The translations under genes were made by a program, and so were the position numbers. Source: an uncultured Flammeovirgaceae bacterium (GTDB lineage: Bacteria > Bacteroidota > Bacteroidia > Cytophagales > Cyclobacteriaceae). Taken from it: a stretch of 5,447 nucleotides of DNA. A model generated the notes under the pieces. The model was not told the origin of the DNA, ran no database searches, and worked only from the letters and a program-made list of their open reading frames with translations. The stretch covers positions 1 through 5,447 of the forward strand of contig CAMLLI010000360.1 in the NCBI GenBank assembly GCA_946480685.1. Reading direction: 5' to 3'. This document shows positions 1 to 5,447 of this stretch, one piece after another; position 1 is the first letter of the stretch; the number at the start of each line of letters is the position of its first letter.

Positions 1-1
1 T

Positions 2-169
2 GGCGTTGTCGATGGCCGGGCCGCCGCGCAGCCAGATCAGGATCGGCTCGCCGACCAGCGGGATGGCGCCGATCAGGTTGGTGATCACCTCGGCGCCCCA
101 GAAGGACATCTGGCCCCACGGCAGGACATAGCCGAGGAAGGCGGTGGCGATCATGAGGAAGAAGATCAC
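2..169 (-). CDS. Fragment of cytochrome b (bc1 complex), foreign to the rest of the window
   Basis: In the same frame as the transporter, residues about 340-394 read as the region of cytochrome b that forms the quinol-oxidation (Qo) site of the respiratory bc1 complex. The run [18 protein letters not shown] is the family signature for the end of helix C and the cd1 helix, and [16 protein letters not shown] continues it. The counterparts of yeast F129, G137 and G143, the positions where Qo-inhibitor resistance arises, are present as F, G and G. No heme-ligand histidine falls in this short piece. Codons are almost all G/C-ending, unlike everything to the right, and the sequence looks alphaproteobacterial. 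There is no start or end of the gene here. I infer that it comes from another organism and was joined to this contig. Confidence 0.8.
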   Translation of the reverse strand, partial: MIFFLMIATAFLGYVLPWGQMSFWGAEVITNLIGAIPLVGEPILIWLRGGPAIDNA

Positions 170-1183
170 AAACAAATTATCGGCAGGAGAGTATCCGAAT
201 ACAAGACCGAGCCCGATAGCGGCAAGAGTAAATAACCCGATGAGCAACGGGTTGATGAGTATTGCCACGCGCATGCCGTACTCTTGAATGATGCGATCGG
301 TGGCAAGTGTTTGAAAGAGGAAACAGAATACTACAATGGTTCCTTCAAAGTAGCTGATGAAACTGCCGAGACGCTCCTGATCGGTAAAGAAGAGTGTGGT
401 AACGTTCAGAAACGAGTAGTCAACGAAGTTAAGTGCCATCATGGATGCCACTACGAAGAGCGACATATAAAATATATAGCGGTTCTGGCGGAAATCGTTG
501 AAGCGGAGTTTCTGGTAGATCGCTTTCTCTTCGGCAAATGTTCTGCCCTGGCTCAGGTATTTTATCGACAGAAATATAAACGTGAGGAGGAAGAGAATGG
601 CACAAACCAGTGATATAGTATATAAGGACTCAACCGACATACCTTTGGATCCTTTAAAGAGTATATCCGGGCTGAGTAGTTGTGGAATCGAAAAGAAAGC
701 GATGAACGATGCGATCAACCCACCCATGTCCACCGTACCCACCAATCGTTTTGACTGACGCAGGTTGAACAGGCGGCTGAACGTTCCCCAGAAGTTAAGG
801 TATAGCATGAAGGAGAACGGAATGATCATCGTAAAACCAAAAAAGAAAATGGCGTTTGAGTCTCTGAAGAACGATTCGCCAAACTCAATGAATGCTGTAA
901 GTGCCGTGATTACCAGCAAACTAAGAATTGCCAGCGACTGAAATGGAATTCGGTTTTGCAGGAAGTTATAGAGGATTGTGGCTACCAGACCGAAGGCTCC
1001 GGATACAAGGAGGGCCATAGGCAAGTCTGCTTTTTCATCGAAATGCTGCAAAAAGAGCGTTTGGGATGCAACGCTCATCGTTGCAAGAAAAAAGCCCATA
1101 AAGAAGCTCATCATGAGGAGAAGACCAACCCGCGTGCCTTCGCCACTCTTAACATCTAGAAATTGAAGTATTTGTGCCCTCAT
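2..1183 (-). CDS. Polytopic membrane transporter, ATP/ADP (NTP/NDP) antiporter-like MFS protein; partial and chimeric at its 3' end
   Basis: Reading the minus strand from the ATG at 1183 gives 394 codons without a stop, leaving the window at the left edge. Residues 1 to about 340 are strongly hydrophobic, with roughly nine membrane segments judged by eye (about 20-42, 56-76, 84-100, 110-130, 153-170, 187-208, 237-258, 277-295, 306-330). The cytoplasmic stretch NDFRQNRYI (229-237) followed by NFVDYSFLN (252-260) resembles nucleotide (ATP/ADP) translocase-like MFS proteins of Bacteroidota. The family is recalled, not searched, and the substrate is unknown. The start is supported by GGGGGA five bases upstream (1189-1194) and by the short polar N-terminus before the first helix. 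From about residue 341 the frame becomes cytochrome b, so the genuine second half of the transporter is missing. It is divergent from the OmpA-family gene. Confidence 0.6.
   Translation of the reverse strand, partial: MRAQILQFLDVKSGEGTRVGLLLMMSFFMGFFLATMSVASQTLFLQHFDEKADLPMALLVSGAFGLVATILYNFLQNRIPFQSLAILSLLVITALTAFIEFGESFFRDSNAIFFFGFTMIIPFSFMLYLNFWGTFSRLFNLRQSKRLVGTVDMGGLIASFIAFFSIPQLLSPDILFKGSKGMSVESLYTISLVCAILFLLTFIFLSIKYLSQGRTFAEEKAIYQKLRFNDFRQNRYIFYMSLFVVASMMALNFVDYSFLNVTTLFFTDQERLGSFISYFEGTIVVFCFLFQTLATDRIIQEYGMRVAILINPLLIGLFTLAAIGLGLVFGYSPADNLFVIFFLMIATAFLGYVLPWGQMSFWGAEVITNLIGAIPLVGEPILIWLRGGPAIDNA
143..170. other. Probable chimeric join between a proteobacterial cytochrome b and a Bacteroidota contig
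   Basis: GC content falls from about 70% in 1-120 to about 53% in 181-300 and 38% in 301-360, and the encoded protein changes family here. The minus-strand residues across the switch (VIFFLMIA) are plausible in both families. The two source sequences may therefore share a short stretch, about 147-169, which is the usual setting for a false join in a de Bruijn graph assembly. The exact breakpoint cannot be fixed from this sequence. Confidence 0.75.
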
Positions 1184-1188
1184 ACAAT

Positions 1189-1194
1189 TCCCCC
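1189..1194 (-). promoter_or_regulatory. Shine-Dalgarno sequence of the transporter gene
   Basis: On the minus strand GGGGGA lies five bases before the ATG at 1183. It is the only purine-rich, anti-SD-like site that fits a gene start in this window, and it decides the start. The ATG overlapping this site (1194-1196) is in another frame. Confidence 0.5.
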
Positions 1195-1202
1195 ATTAGT
1201 CC

Positions 1203-1259
1203 TAAAATTGGTGATTATCCAACTAAATTCCTATAAACTGCTATAATTTTGGTTATTAT
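1203..1259. repeat. Pair of imperfect 16-base direct repeats, 41 bases apart
   Basis: TAAAATTGGTGATTAT (1203-1218) and TAATTTTGGTTATTAT (1244-1259) agree at 13 of 16 positions, with a core TTGGTKATTAT identical at 10 of 11. The repeat offset is 41 bases, close to four helical turns, so paired operator sites are conceivable. In sequence this AT-rich, chance similarity is a real alternative. Confidence 0.35.
1244..1251 (+). promoter_or_regulatory. Candidate -7 promoter element (TAATTTTG) for the OmpA-family gene
   Basis: TAATTTTG fits the Bacteroidota primary sigma factor -7 consensus TAnnTTTG exactly. No TTG-type -33 box sits at the usual ~20-base spacing, and the implied leader would be about 165 bases. 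A closer but imperfect alternative is AATCTTTG at 1386-1393, which would give a leader of about 25 bases. Neither is decisive. Confidence 0.25.
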
Positions 1260-1422
1260 TAAATTGCTTATCGTTCCGCTTTTTAAGTACATTCATCTTA
1301 AGTAACCCTTTTTATGTAGGGACGAGGGCGGAATAACTTGGGTTAGTGTAAGGTATAGGCTAAAAACCGTATATAATTCGTGCATAATCTTTGTAGTATT
1401 GAAGGTTAAATACAGTTGACAT

Positions 1423-3744
1423 ATGATTAAGAAGACCATTTACGTGTTGCTATTTTCACTTTTTGCAACAGCTTCGTTTGCCCAAGGTTCGAAAGCGCTG
1501 GCGGAGGCTGAACGGTATTTCAGTGTTAAGAGTTACGATGCTGCGCTTCCCAAATTCCTGGAAGCGATTCAGGCAGGAGAAAAAGACCCGATGGTTCATT
1601 ACAAGACCGGTGTCTGCTATGAAAAATCTCCGGAGCTGAACGAGCAGATCAAAGCCATCCCATATTTCGAGTTTGCCATTAAGAATGGTAAGGGCTGGCC
1701 TACCACGCTTTACTACGAACTCGGTTCCATTTATCTGAAAGATGAGAACCTGCAAAAGGCGCTGGAGAACTTTAGCAAGTTTAAAGAAGTAAGCAACAAG
1801 GCTGATAAAAAAGCCATGGCGATGGCCGATGATGCTATACAGACTGCCAACAACGCTGTTGTGCTTATGTCGGTGCCGCGTAACTTCAAGGTAAATTATT
1901 TCAACTCTCCGCTGGTAAATACACCATATACTGAATACAACCCGGTGGTGTCTGCCGATGAGAGCGCGATGGCGTATACTGCGTTGCGCCCAAACACCGG
2001 TAAAACCCGCACGGGCGATAAGTTTATTGAAGAAATATATATTACCTATAACAACCAGGGTTCATGGAGTGAGCCAAAAGTTATACCGATCGCGCACGAC
2101 TACAACGTAGGGACTGCCGGTATTTCACCTGACGGACAGAAGATGCTCATCTTCATGGGAGGATCAACCGATCCGGGCGGACTATATCAAATTACCAAGA
2201 GTGGCGAGAACTGGGGAAAACCAGGTTTGCTTACTCCCAATATCAATACACCTAAATACCTGGAGTCAACAGCGAGTATAACTCCGGATGGCAAGACTAT
2301 ATATTTCGCCAGCGACCGATTGGGAGGTCTTGGCGGACTCGATATATACAGAACAACGTTACAGTCGAACGGAGCGTGGAGTAACCCGGTAAACCTGGGA
2401 GCTCCTATCAATACGAAAGCTAACGAAGATGCTCCGTTTATTCACCCGGATCAAAAGACATTGTTCTTTACTTCCGATGGACATAACTCCATGGGTGGTC
2501 GTGATATTTTCGTTTCAAAGCTTCTTGAAAAAACGTGGAGCAATCCGGAAAACATGGGTTACCCGGTAAACACAACGGCAAATGATAATTACTTTACGCT
2601 GATCGCGGATGGTACACGCGCGTACTTCTCATCGGATCGTAAAGGTGGTCATGGCGGACAGGACATATACTATATGGATTTGCCTGCGGAGTCTGCCAAC
2701 ATTCCGCTTACTATGATCAAGGGTAAAATCCTGAATGCTGAGACTGGTAAGCCGATGCCAACGAAACTGTATGTGATCGATAACAAGACCGACAAGAAAC
2801 TCGATTTCGTATACGATCCGGATCCTGAAACCGGTAATTACCTTGTTATTCTTCCTCCGGCTACAGACTATGATATTGTTATTGAATCAGAAGGATTTTT
2901 ACCCTATACACTGAATATCAATATACCGAACCAGAGTTACTTCTATGAACTATACCAGATGATCAACCTGAAAACGATAAAACAGTTTGATGTAGTGGTA
3001 GGACAAGAGGTACAAGTTAAGAATGCGTTTTACGATACCGATCAGGATGTGAAAAGCAACCTGCGTAAAACACACGAAGCAAAACTGGTTCAAACCGGTA
3101 ACGTTGATGTCTACGATCTGATGCTCGACCTGATGGCTTCCGGTGATAAAGATGGTATTAACTACCTGACCGATCTGATCCAGATGAAAGATCCGATTGA
3201 AGATGTAAACTTCAACGAAAAAGAAAACTCACGCATTGAAGTAGCAACGCGCACATATTACTACGATGAAAGTGATGAAAGTAAATTTGAGCAGAAGAAG
3301 GTAGATGGCAAAACTATATTCTCGCTGCCTACATTCGTGTTCACCGAAGAGGCCAAGAAGCAGAAAGAACTGGCCGGTAAGAAATCAAACTTCGACAAGG
3401 CAGCGCTTACCAAAGCAGCCAAGATATACTTTGATGCCGGCAAGAGCGATTTGAAACCTCAGTATAAAGCGCAGCTGGATGCAGTACTTGCCGAGTTGAG
3501 TAAATATCCGGATCTCGGTGTAGAGATATCAGGTTTTGCTTCGGCAGAAGGTTCTGAAGAATTGAATCGCGAACTTTCAAACAAACGCGCCATTGTTATT
3601 CTCGATTACTTCAACCACAAAGGTGTTGTAAGAAGACGCATTGTGGCGAAAGGCTACGGAGCCACAAAAGATATTGCTACCACCAAAGAAGAAGGCAGAC
3701 GCGTGGAGGTACGAATTGTTGACCTCAATGCTGAAGTGAAATAA
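1423..3744 (+). CDS. Exported OmpA-family protein with TPR, PD40 beta-propeller and carboxypeptidase-regulatory-like domains (PorE-like architecture)
   Basis: This 773-residue protein starts with a signal peptide (KK at 3-4, hydrophobic core 5-17, likely cleavage after A20 in SFAQ) and has no lipobox cysteine. TPR-like helices cover about 22-127. A WD40/PD40-type propeller covers about 165-420, with blade motifs SADES (177-181), SPDG (235-238), TPDGKTIYFASDR (287-299), HPDQKTLFFTSD (341-352) and ADGTRAYFSSDR (395-406). A carboxypeptidase-regulatory-like domain lies at about 431-520, a linker at 541-660, and the OmpA domain at about 665-768. This order is that of PorE, the peptidoglycan-binding component of the Bacteroidota type IX secretion apparatus, but many paralogues share it. 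A periplasmic envelope role is an inference. In the OmpA domain the usual diaminopimelate-binding Asp is S707 (GFASAEG), whereas R722 is kept. The gene stands alone, with no PorP/SprF-like gene beside it, and ends at its own terminator. The start has no good Shine-Dalgarno; GAAGG at 1401-1405 is too distant. Confidence 0.9.
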   Translation: MIKKTIYVLLFSLFATASFAQGSKALAEAERYFSVKSYDAALPKFLEAIQAGEKDPMVHYKTGVCYEKSPELNEQIKAIPYFEFAIKNGKGWPTTLYYELGSIYLKDENLQKALENFSKFKEVSNKADKKAMAMADDAIQTANNAVVLMSVPRNFKVNYFNSPLVNTPYTEYNPVVSADESAMAYTALRPNTGKTRTGDKFIEEIYITYNNQGSWSEPKVIPIAHDYNVGTAGISPDGQKMLIFMGGSTDPGGLYQITKSGENWGKPGLLTPNINTPKYLESTASITPDGKTIYFASDRLGGLGGLDIYRTTLQSNGAWSNPVNLGAPINTKANEDAPFIHPDQKTLFFTSDGHNSMGGRDIFVSKLLEKTWSNPENMGYPVNTTANDNYFTLIADGTRAYFSSDRKGGHGGQDIYYMDLPAESANIPLTMIKGKILNAETGKPMPTKLYVIDNKTDKKLDFVYDPDPETGNYLVILPPATDYDIVIESEGFLPYTLNINIPNQSYFYELYQMINLKTIKQFDVVVGQEVQVKNAFYDTDQDVKSNLRKTHEAKLVQTGNVDVYDLMLDLMASGDKDGINYLTDLIQMKDPIEDVNFNEKENSRIEVATRTYYYDESDESKFEQKKVDGKTIFSLPTFVFTEEAKKQKELAGKKSNFDKAALTKAAKIYFDAGKSDLKPQYKAQLDAVLAELSKYPDLGVEISGFASAEGSEELNRELSNKRAIVILDYFNHKGVVRRRIVAKGYGATKDIATTKEEGRRVEVRIVDLNAEVK

Positions 3745-3777
3745 TCAAGTATATAGGTAAGACTATAGCTTAACAGG

Positions 3778-3810
3778 ACAGACTGCTCATTCGGGCAGTC
3801 TGTTTTTTTT
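3778..3810 (+). terminator. Intrinsic terminator of the OmpA-family gene
   Basis: ACAGACTGC (3778-3786) pairs perfectly with GCAGTCTGT (3795-3803), and a further T-G and C-G pair can close the loop to ATTC. Eight T residues follow at 3803-3810. It begins 34 bases after the TAA at 3744. The T tract runs into the stop codon of the convergent queA. On the minus strand the hairpin is not followed by a T tract, so it should work mainly for the plus-strand gene. Confidence 0.9.
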
Positions 3811-4990
3811 AGGGCAACAGTAATGAACTGTCCCCATAGCTTAGGAAGCGATAATCGTTGGTCAGTGCCTGCTGATATATAGTTTTCCAGTTATCACCAA
3901 CAAAGGCCGCCACCAATAGAATAAGCGTAGAGCCGGGCTGATGAAAATTAGTAACGAGCCCTTTGCAGATTCGGAAGGTATACCCCGGCATGATATAGAT
4001 CGAGGTCTCACCGGTAAGTATATCCAGTTGGTTGCGATCCATGTAGGCAGCTATTAATTCAAGCGCCTGTTGTGCAGATGGAAGCGATGTATAAGACTGA
4101 TACGGATCGTGCTGCTGAATGGTAAATATAGCGTTGGGGTCGTTTTGCAGTTTAACACCAAACCAGTATAAACTTTCCAGCGTGCGCATGGATGTAGTGC
4201 CTACCGGTATATTAAATTTACCCTGTAACAGATTGTTAATATTATTCCTGCTTACGAGTACCTGCTCGTTGTGCATGGTGTGTTCCGCAGCGTTCTGAAC
4301 TTTTACCGGTTGAAATGTACCGGCACTCACATGCAGCGTAACATAATCGGTTGCTATACCTTTTGCTTTTAACGCTTGCAGTACGTCTTCGGTAAAATGC
4401 AAGCCGGCGGTTGGTGCAGCAACAGCACCTTCATAATGTGCATACACCGTTTGGTAGCGATCGCGATCAGTGCCTTCCGGTTTACGCTTCAGATAGGGCG
4501 GGAGAGGTGTTTCACCGGAGCGCGTAATGATCTCGGCAAACGAAATATTTTCGGTCCAGCGAAATTCTACGATGCCATCTTCACGATTCAGCAGGCGCGC
4601 TTCGAGTGTTGAGGTGCCCAGTTCTTTTACCAGCACATCGTCTTTCCAGCGCTTCAGATTTCCAATAGTACATTTCCATGAACTCTGCGTATGCGCCTGC
4701 ATTGCTTCCGCCACAAGCGAAGAAGGCGTAACCGGATGCAGAAGAAAGATCTCGATAACCGCGCCTGTATCTTTTGTAAAATGCAGTCGTGCCGGAATTA
4801 CTTTCGTGTCGTTAAAAAATAGCAGTGAATTGTCGGGAAGAAAATCAACCAGCGAACGAAACCGCTCATGCAAGATCTTACCTTGTTGATATACCAGCAG
4901 TTTGGACTGATCTCTTTTCTCCAGCGGATACAGTGCAATTCGGTCGGCAGGCAACTCGTATGTAAAATCGTTTATGTTCAGTTCTCTCAT
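3809..4990 (-). CDS. queA: S-adenosylmethionine:tRNA ribosyltransferase-isomerase (QueA), long Bacteroidota form
   Basis: QueA transfers and isomerises the ribosyl part of S-adenosylmethionine onto 7-aminomethyl-7-deazaguanine in tRNA, giving epoxyqueuosine, the step before queuosine at wobble position 34. The 393-residue product shows the family motifs in order: YELPADRIALYP (11-22), FFNDTKVIPARL (58-69), GAVIEIFLL (76-84), GETPLPPYLKR (159-169), YQTVYAHYEGAVAAPTAGLHF (179-199), VTLHVSAGTFQPV (217-229), GTTSMRTLESLYW (264-276), PGYTFR (335-340), LVTNFHQPGSTLILLVAAF (345-363) and the C-terminal YRFLSYGDSSLLLP (380-393). It is cytoplasmic and appears intact. It is longer than E. coli QueA (about 356 residues). 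In wording (LLVYQQGK, WKCTIG, TNFHQP) it resembles the long QueA variant that, as I recall, Bacteroidota often carry beside a canonical ~350-residue copy. Which of the two makes queuosine here cannot be told. There is no Shine-Dalgarno before the start. Confidence 0.95.
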   Translation of the reverse strand: MRELNINDFTYELPADRIALYPLEKRDQSKLLVYQQGKILHERFRSLVDFLPDNSLLFFNDTKVIPARLHFTKDTGAVIEIFLLHPVTPSSLVAEAMQAHTQSSWKCTIGNLKRWKDDVLVKELGTSTLEARLLNREDGIVEFRWTENISFAEIITRSGETPLPPYLKRKPEGTDRDRYQTVYAHYEGAVAAPTAGLHFTEDVLQALKAKGIATDYVTLHVSAGTFQPVKVQNAAEHTMHNEQVLVSRNNINNLLQGKFNIPVGTTSMRTLESLYWFGVKLQNDPNAIFTIQQHDPYQSYTSLPSAQQALELIAAYMDRNQLDILTGETSIYIMPGYTFRICKGLVTNFHQPGSTLILLVAAFVGDNWKTIYQQALTNDYRFLSYGDSSLLLP

Positions 4991-4997
4991 AAGCGCT

Positions 4998-5005
4998 CAA
5001 AGTTA
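4998..5005 (-). promoter_or_regulatory. Candidate -7 promoter element (TAACTTTG) of queA
   Basis: The minus strand reads TAACTTTG, an exact match to the Bacteroidota TAnnTTTG consensus, ending only seven bases before the queA ATG at 4990. If used, transcription would begin at or within a few bases of the start codon, giving a leaderless or nearly leaderless mRNA. That agrees with the missing Shine-Dalgarno. No clear TTG -33 box is seen, so the call is tentative. Confidence 0.4.
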
Positions 5006-5017
5006 ATCTGAAAACCT

Positions 5018-5025
5018 TATTTTCG
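5018..5025 (+). promoter_or_regulatory. Weak candidate -7 element (TATTTTCG) of menC
   Basis: TATTTTCG in the 50-base divergent spacer differs from TAnnTTTG at one fixed position and lies 15 bases before the menC ATG. No -33 box is visible. It is listed because the spacer must contain the menC promoter unless that lies inside queA. Confidence 0.2.
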
Positions 5026-5040
5026 TTTTTCATTTTTACC

Positions 5041-5447
5041 ATGGCGCTACAGGCATCGTATCAGAAGAAAACTTTTCAGTTCAATTTCAAAGCCCGCACC
5101 TCCCGCGGACTCATGCGTGAAAAGACTTCGTGGTTTATAAAAGTATGGGATGATACTGCACCACACATCATCGGCATAGGTGAATGCGGTCCGTTACCCG
5201 GTCTCAGCATCGATGACAAACCCGACTTCGAACAAACGTTGAAAGAAACACTTGATAAACTAACGTCCACCCAACGTCAACACATCAACACCTCAACACT
5301 CCAACACATTTCCCCTCCCGGCTATCCTTCCATCACGTTCGGTCTCGAAACAGCGCTGCTCGATCTGCAAAACGGTGGCAGACGCGTGATCATCGATAAT
5401 GATTTTGTGAAGGGCAAACCAATTCCCATCAATGGTTTGATCTGGAT
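5041..5447 (+). CDS. menC: o-Succinylbenzoate synthase (MenC), N-terminal part, cut by the window edge
   Basis: The open frame from the ATG at 5041 runs 135 codons to the window end without a stop. The product reads as the N-terminal capping domain of an enolase-superfamily enzyme: FNFKARTSRGLMREKTSWFI (14-33), GIGECGPLPGLSIDD (45-59), PSITFGLETALLDL (96-109) and KGKPIPINGLIW (124-135). This is the Bacteroidota MenC pattern. MenC dehydrates SHCHC to o-succinylbenzoate in menaquinone synthesis. The catalytic lysines and metal-binding acidic residues of the barrel lie beyond the window, so a dipeptide epimerase or N-acylamino-acid racemase remains possible, though the GLIW ending of the visible part favours MenC. 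It is divergent from queA across 50 bases. The start precedes the expected first strand directly, and the next in-frame ATG (M25) would cut the domain. The codons at 5278-5309 lie in a short tandem repeat. Confidence 0.8.
   Translation, partial: MALQASYQKKTFQFNFKARTSRGLMREKTSWFIKVWDDTAPHIIGIGECGPLPGLSIDDKPDFEQTLKETLDKLTSTQRQHINTSTLQHISPPGYPSITFGLETALLDLQNGGRRVIIDNDFVKGKPIPINGLIW
5278..5309 (+). repeat. Tandem octanucleotide repeat (CAACACNN, four units) inside menC
   Basis: CAACAC recurs at 5278, 5286, 5294 and 5302, each followed by two variable bases (AT, CT, TC, AT). A degenerate CAACGT precedes it at 5272. It encodes the polar stretch QHINTSTLQHI between two conserved MenC segments, probably a surface loop. 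Eight is not a multiple of three, so gain or loss of one unit would shift the frame. Confidence 0.8.

Larger units (their letters stand above)
1184..1422. other. Divergent AT-rich intergenic region between the transporter and the OmpA-family gene
   Basis: These 239 bases hold no supported gene. The left part is very AT-rich. It contains two imperfect 16-base direct repeats (1203-1218 and 1244-1259, 13 of 16 identical), two copies of TTAAGTA (1283-1289 and 1298-1304), and a box matching the Bacteroidota -7 consensus at 1244-1251. It must carry the promoters of both flanking genes. I saw no riboswitch, sRNA or tRNA in it. Confidence 0.6.

Noticed and set aside
284..613. Plus-strand open frame of 109 codons
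   Set aside because: It is antisense to the transporter gene, its product has no recognisable motif, and the opposite strand gives a coherent membrane protein throughout.
956..1166. Two short overlapping plus-strand frames
   Set aside because: Both lie opposite the N-terminal codons of the transporter, have low-complexity Lys/Glu/His-rich products and lack ribosome binding sites.
1..1183. A genuine novel transporter-cytochrome b fusion
   Set aside because: The cytochrome b part lacks its N-terminal heme-binding helices, and GC and codon use change abruptly at the switch. A misassembly is much more likely.
1283..1304. Two TTAAGTA heptamers 15 bases apart
   Set aside because: Too short in AT-rich sequence to claim an operator. 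They are noted only in the intergenic description.
1302..1345. Possible hairpin from TAACCC (1303-1308) and GGGTTA (1340-1345)
   Set aside because: Six-base arms separated by 31 bases, with no T tract and no conserved riboswitch-like elements; easily due to chance.
4376..4889. Two plus-strand frames within queA
   Set aside because: They are shadows of queA, which shows family motifs along its full length on the other strand.
5076..5270. Minus-strand frame of 64 codons
   Set aside because: It is antisense to menC, whose conserved segments are continuous on the plus strand.
1..5447. A hidden defence system, CRISPR array, mobile element or biosynthetic cluster
   Set aside because: Both strands were read. 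Apart from the chimeric edge, all open frames of substance belong to housekeeping or envelope families, and no transposase, nuclease, spaced-repeat array or integrase site was seen.

Overview
The window looks like chromosomal DNA of a Bacteroidota bacterium, probably Cytophagales-like. The reasons are the protein families (a TPR / PD40 beta-propeller / OmpA envelope protein, a long-form QueA, a Bacteroidota-type MenC), moderate GC, weak Shine-Dalgarno sequences and a TAnnTTTG-type promoter box. The assignment rests on recalled family resemblance, not on a search. The first ~150 bases are the exception: they are about 70% GC (84 of the first 120 bases) and encode a piece of a proteobacterial-type cytochrome b.

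Layout. Positions 2-1183 (minus strand) form one uninterrupted reading frame that leaves the window at its left edge. Its first ~340 codons encode a polytopic membrane transporter resembling ATP/ADP (NTP/NDP) antiporters. Its last ~50 codons encode the Qo-site region of cytochrome b. The switch falls within about positions 143-170 and is most simply a chimeric assembly join. An AT-rich divergent spacer (1184-1422) follows. Positions 1423-3744 (plus) encode a 773-residue exported protein with TPR repeats, a PD40 propeller, a carboxypeptidase-regulatory-like domain and a C-terminal OmpA domain, ending at a clear intrinsic terminator. Positions 3809-4990 (minus) encode queA, convergent with the OmpA gene. 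After a 50-base divergent spacer, positions 5041-5447 (plus) encode the N-terminal third of menC, cut by the window edge.

How the genes relate. They do not form an operon; each is its own transcription unit. The transporter and the OmpA-family protein act at the cell envelope, queA acts in tRNA modification (queuosine), and menC acts in menaquinone synthesis. I found no defence system, mobile element, CRISPR array or RNA gene. The points worth a second look are the in-frame chimera, the unusual OmpA-family protein, the long-form QueA with a possibly leaderless transcript, and an octanucleotide repeat inside menC.
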